DNA of 5,141 bases from Sedimentisphaerales bacterium (GTDB taxonomy: Bacteria; Planctomycetota; Phycisphaerae; Sedimentisphaerales; SM23-30): positions 1 to 5,141 of the forward strand of contig JAFGDI010000197.1 of the NCBI GenBank assembly GCA_016932145.1. The letters are read 5' to 3'. How positions within the stretch are numbered: position 1 is the stretch's first letter; each line of letters opens with the position of its first letter. This document shows positions 5,110-5,141 of the stretch, piece by piece. A program made the translations under genes and the position numbers. Under the pieces are notes generated by a model that was not told where the DNA came from, did no database searches, and worked only from the letters and a program-made list of their open reading frames with translations.

Positions 5110-5141
5110 AATAGACGAACAACTACTAATTTCGTAACAAT

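Overview
The window looks like bacterial chromosome with a GC content in the mid-forties by eye. Its features are consistent sigma70-type promoters (TTGACA / TATAAT), AGGAG-type Shine-Dalgarno sites, an HtpX membrane protease and a secreted Sel1-repeat protein. A Gram-negative-type bacterium fits. The lineage cannot be fixed from this sequence alone: the large Sel1/amidotransferase-like protein would suit the Planctomycetes-Verrucomicrobia-Lentisphaerae group, but that is a guess. The protease gene is more GC-rich at third codon positions than the rest, so the remainder may be a more mobile, accessory segment.

Left part, plus strand (1-1440): the 3' part of htpX (cut by the window edge) is followed after 23 bases by a two-gene module. 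It encodes a HEPN-fold protein of the HI0074/HepT family with an intact RX4HXY motif, and a minimal MNT nucleotidyltransferase with an intact GSX10DXD motif. These two overlap by 8 bases and match the HepT/MntA type of toxin-antitoxin system. Centre, minus strand (1653-2329): a higB-higA toxin-antitoxin operon converges on the first module. It is driven by an exactly consensus promoter whose -10 box sits only 4 bases from the higB start codon and lies inside an inverted repeat that is a good candidate for the HigA operator. Two toxin-antitoxin pairs of different chemistry therefore face each other across about 210 non-coding bases.

Right part, minus strand (2412-5141): a 766-residue exported protein combines two blocks of Sel1-like repeats, a glutamine-amidotransferase/ThuA-like alpha/beta domain without an evident catalytic cysteine, and a small C-terminal domain with a BamE-like flavour. 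It ends in a strong hairpin terminator. Directly behind the terminator is a self-contained tiny gene: near-consensus promoter, about 40-base leader, GAGGAG ribosome site, and a 33-codon reading frame for a hydrophobic peptide ending Cys-Val-Cys. Upstream of the 766-residue gene, promoter-like elements on both strands suggest a divergent gene beyond the right edge.

The toxin-antitoxin modules are known types. The least familiar items are the 33-residue peptide gene, the domain combination in the 766-residue protein, and the nearly leaderless higB promoter/operator. No RNA gene, CRISPR array or insertion sequence was recognised.
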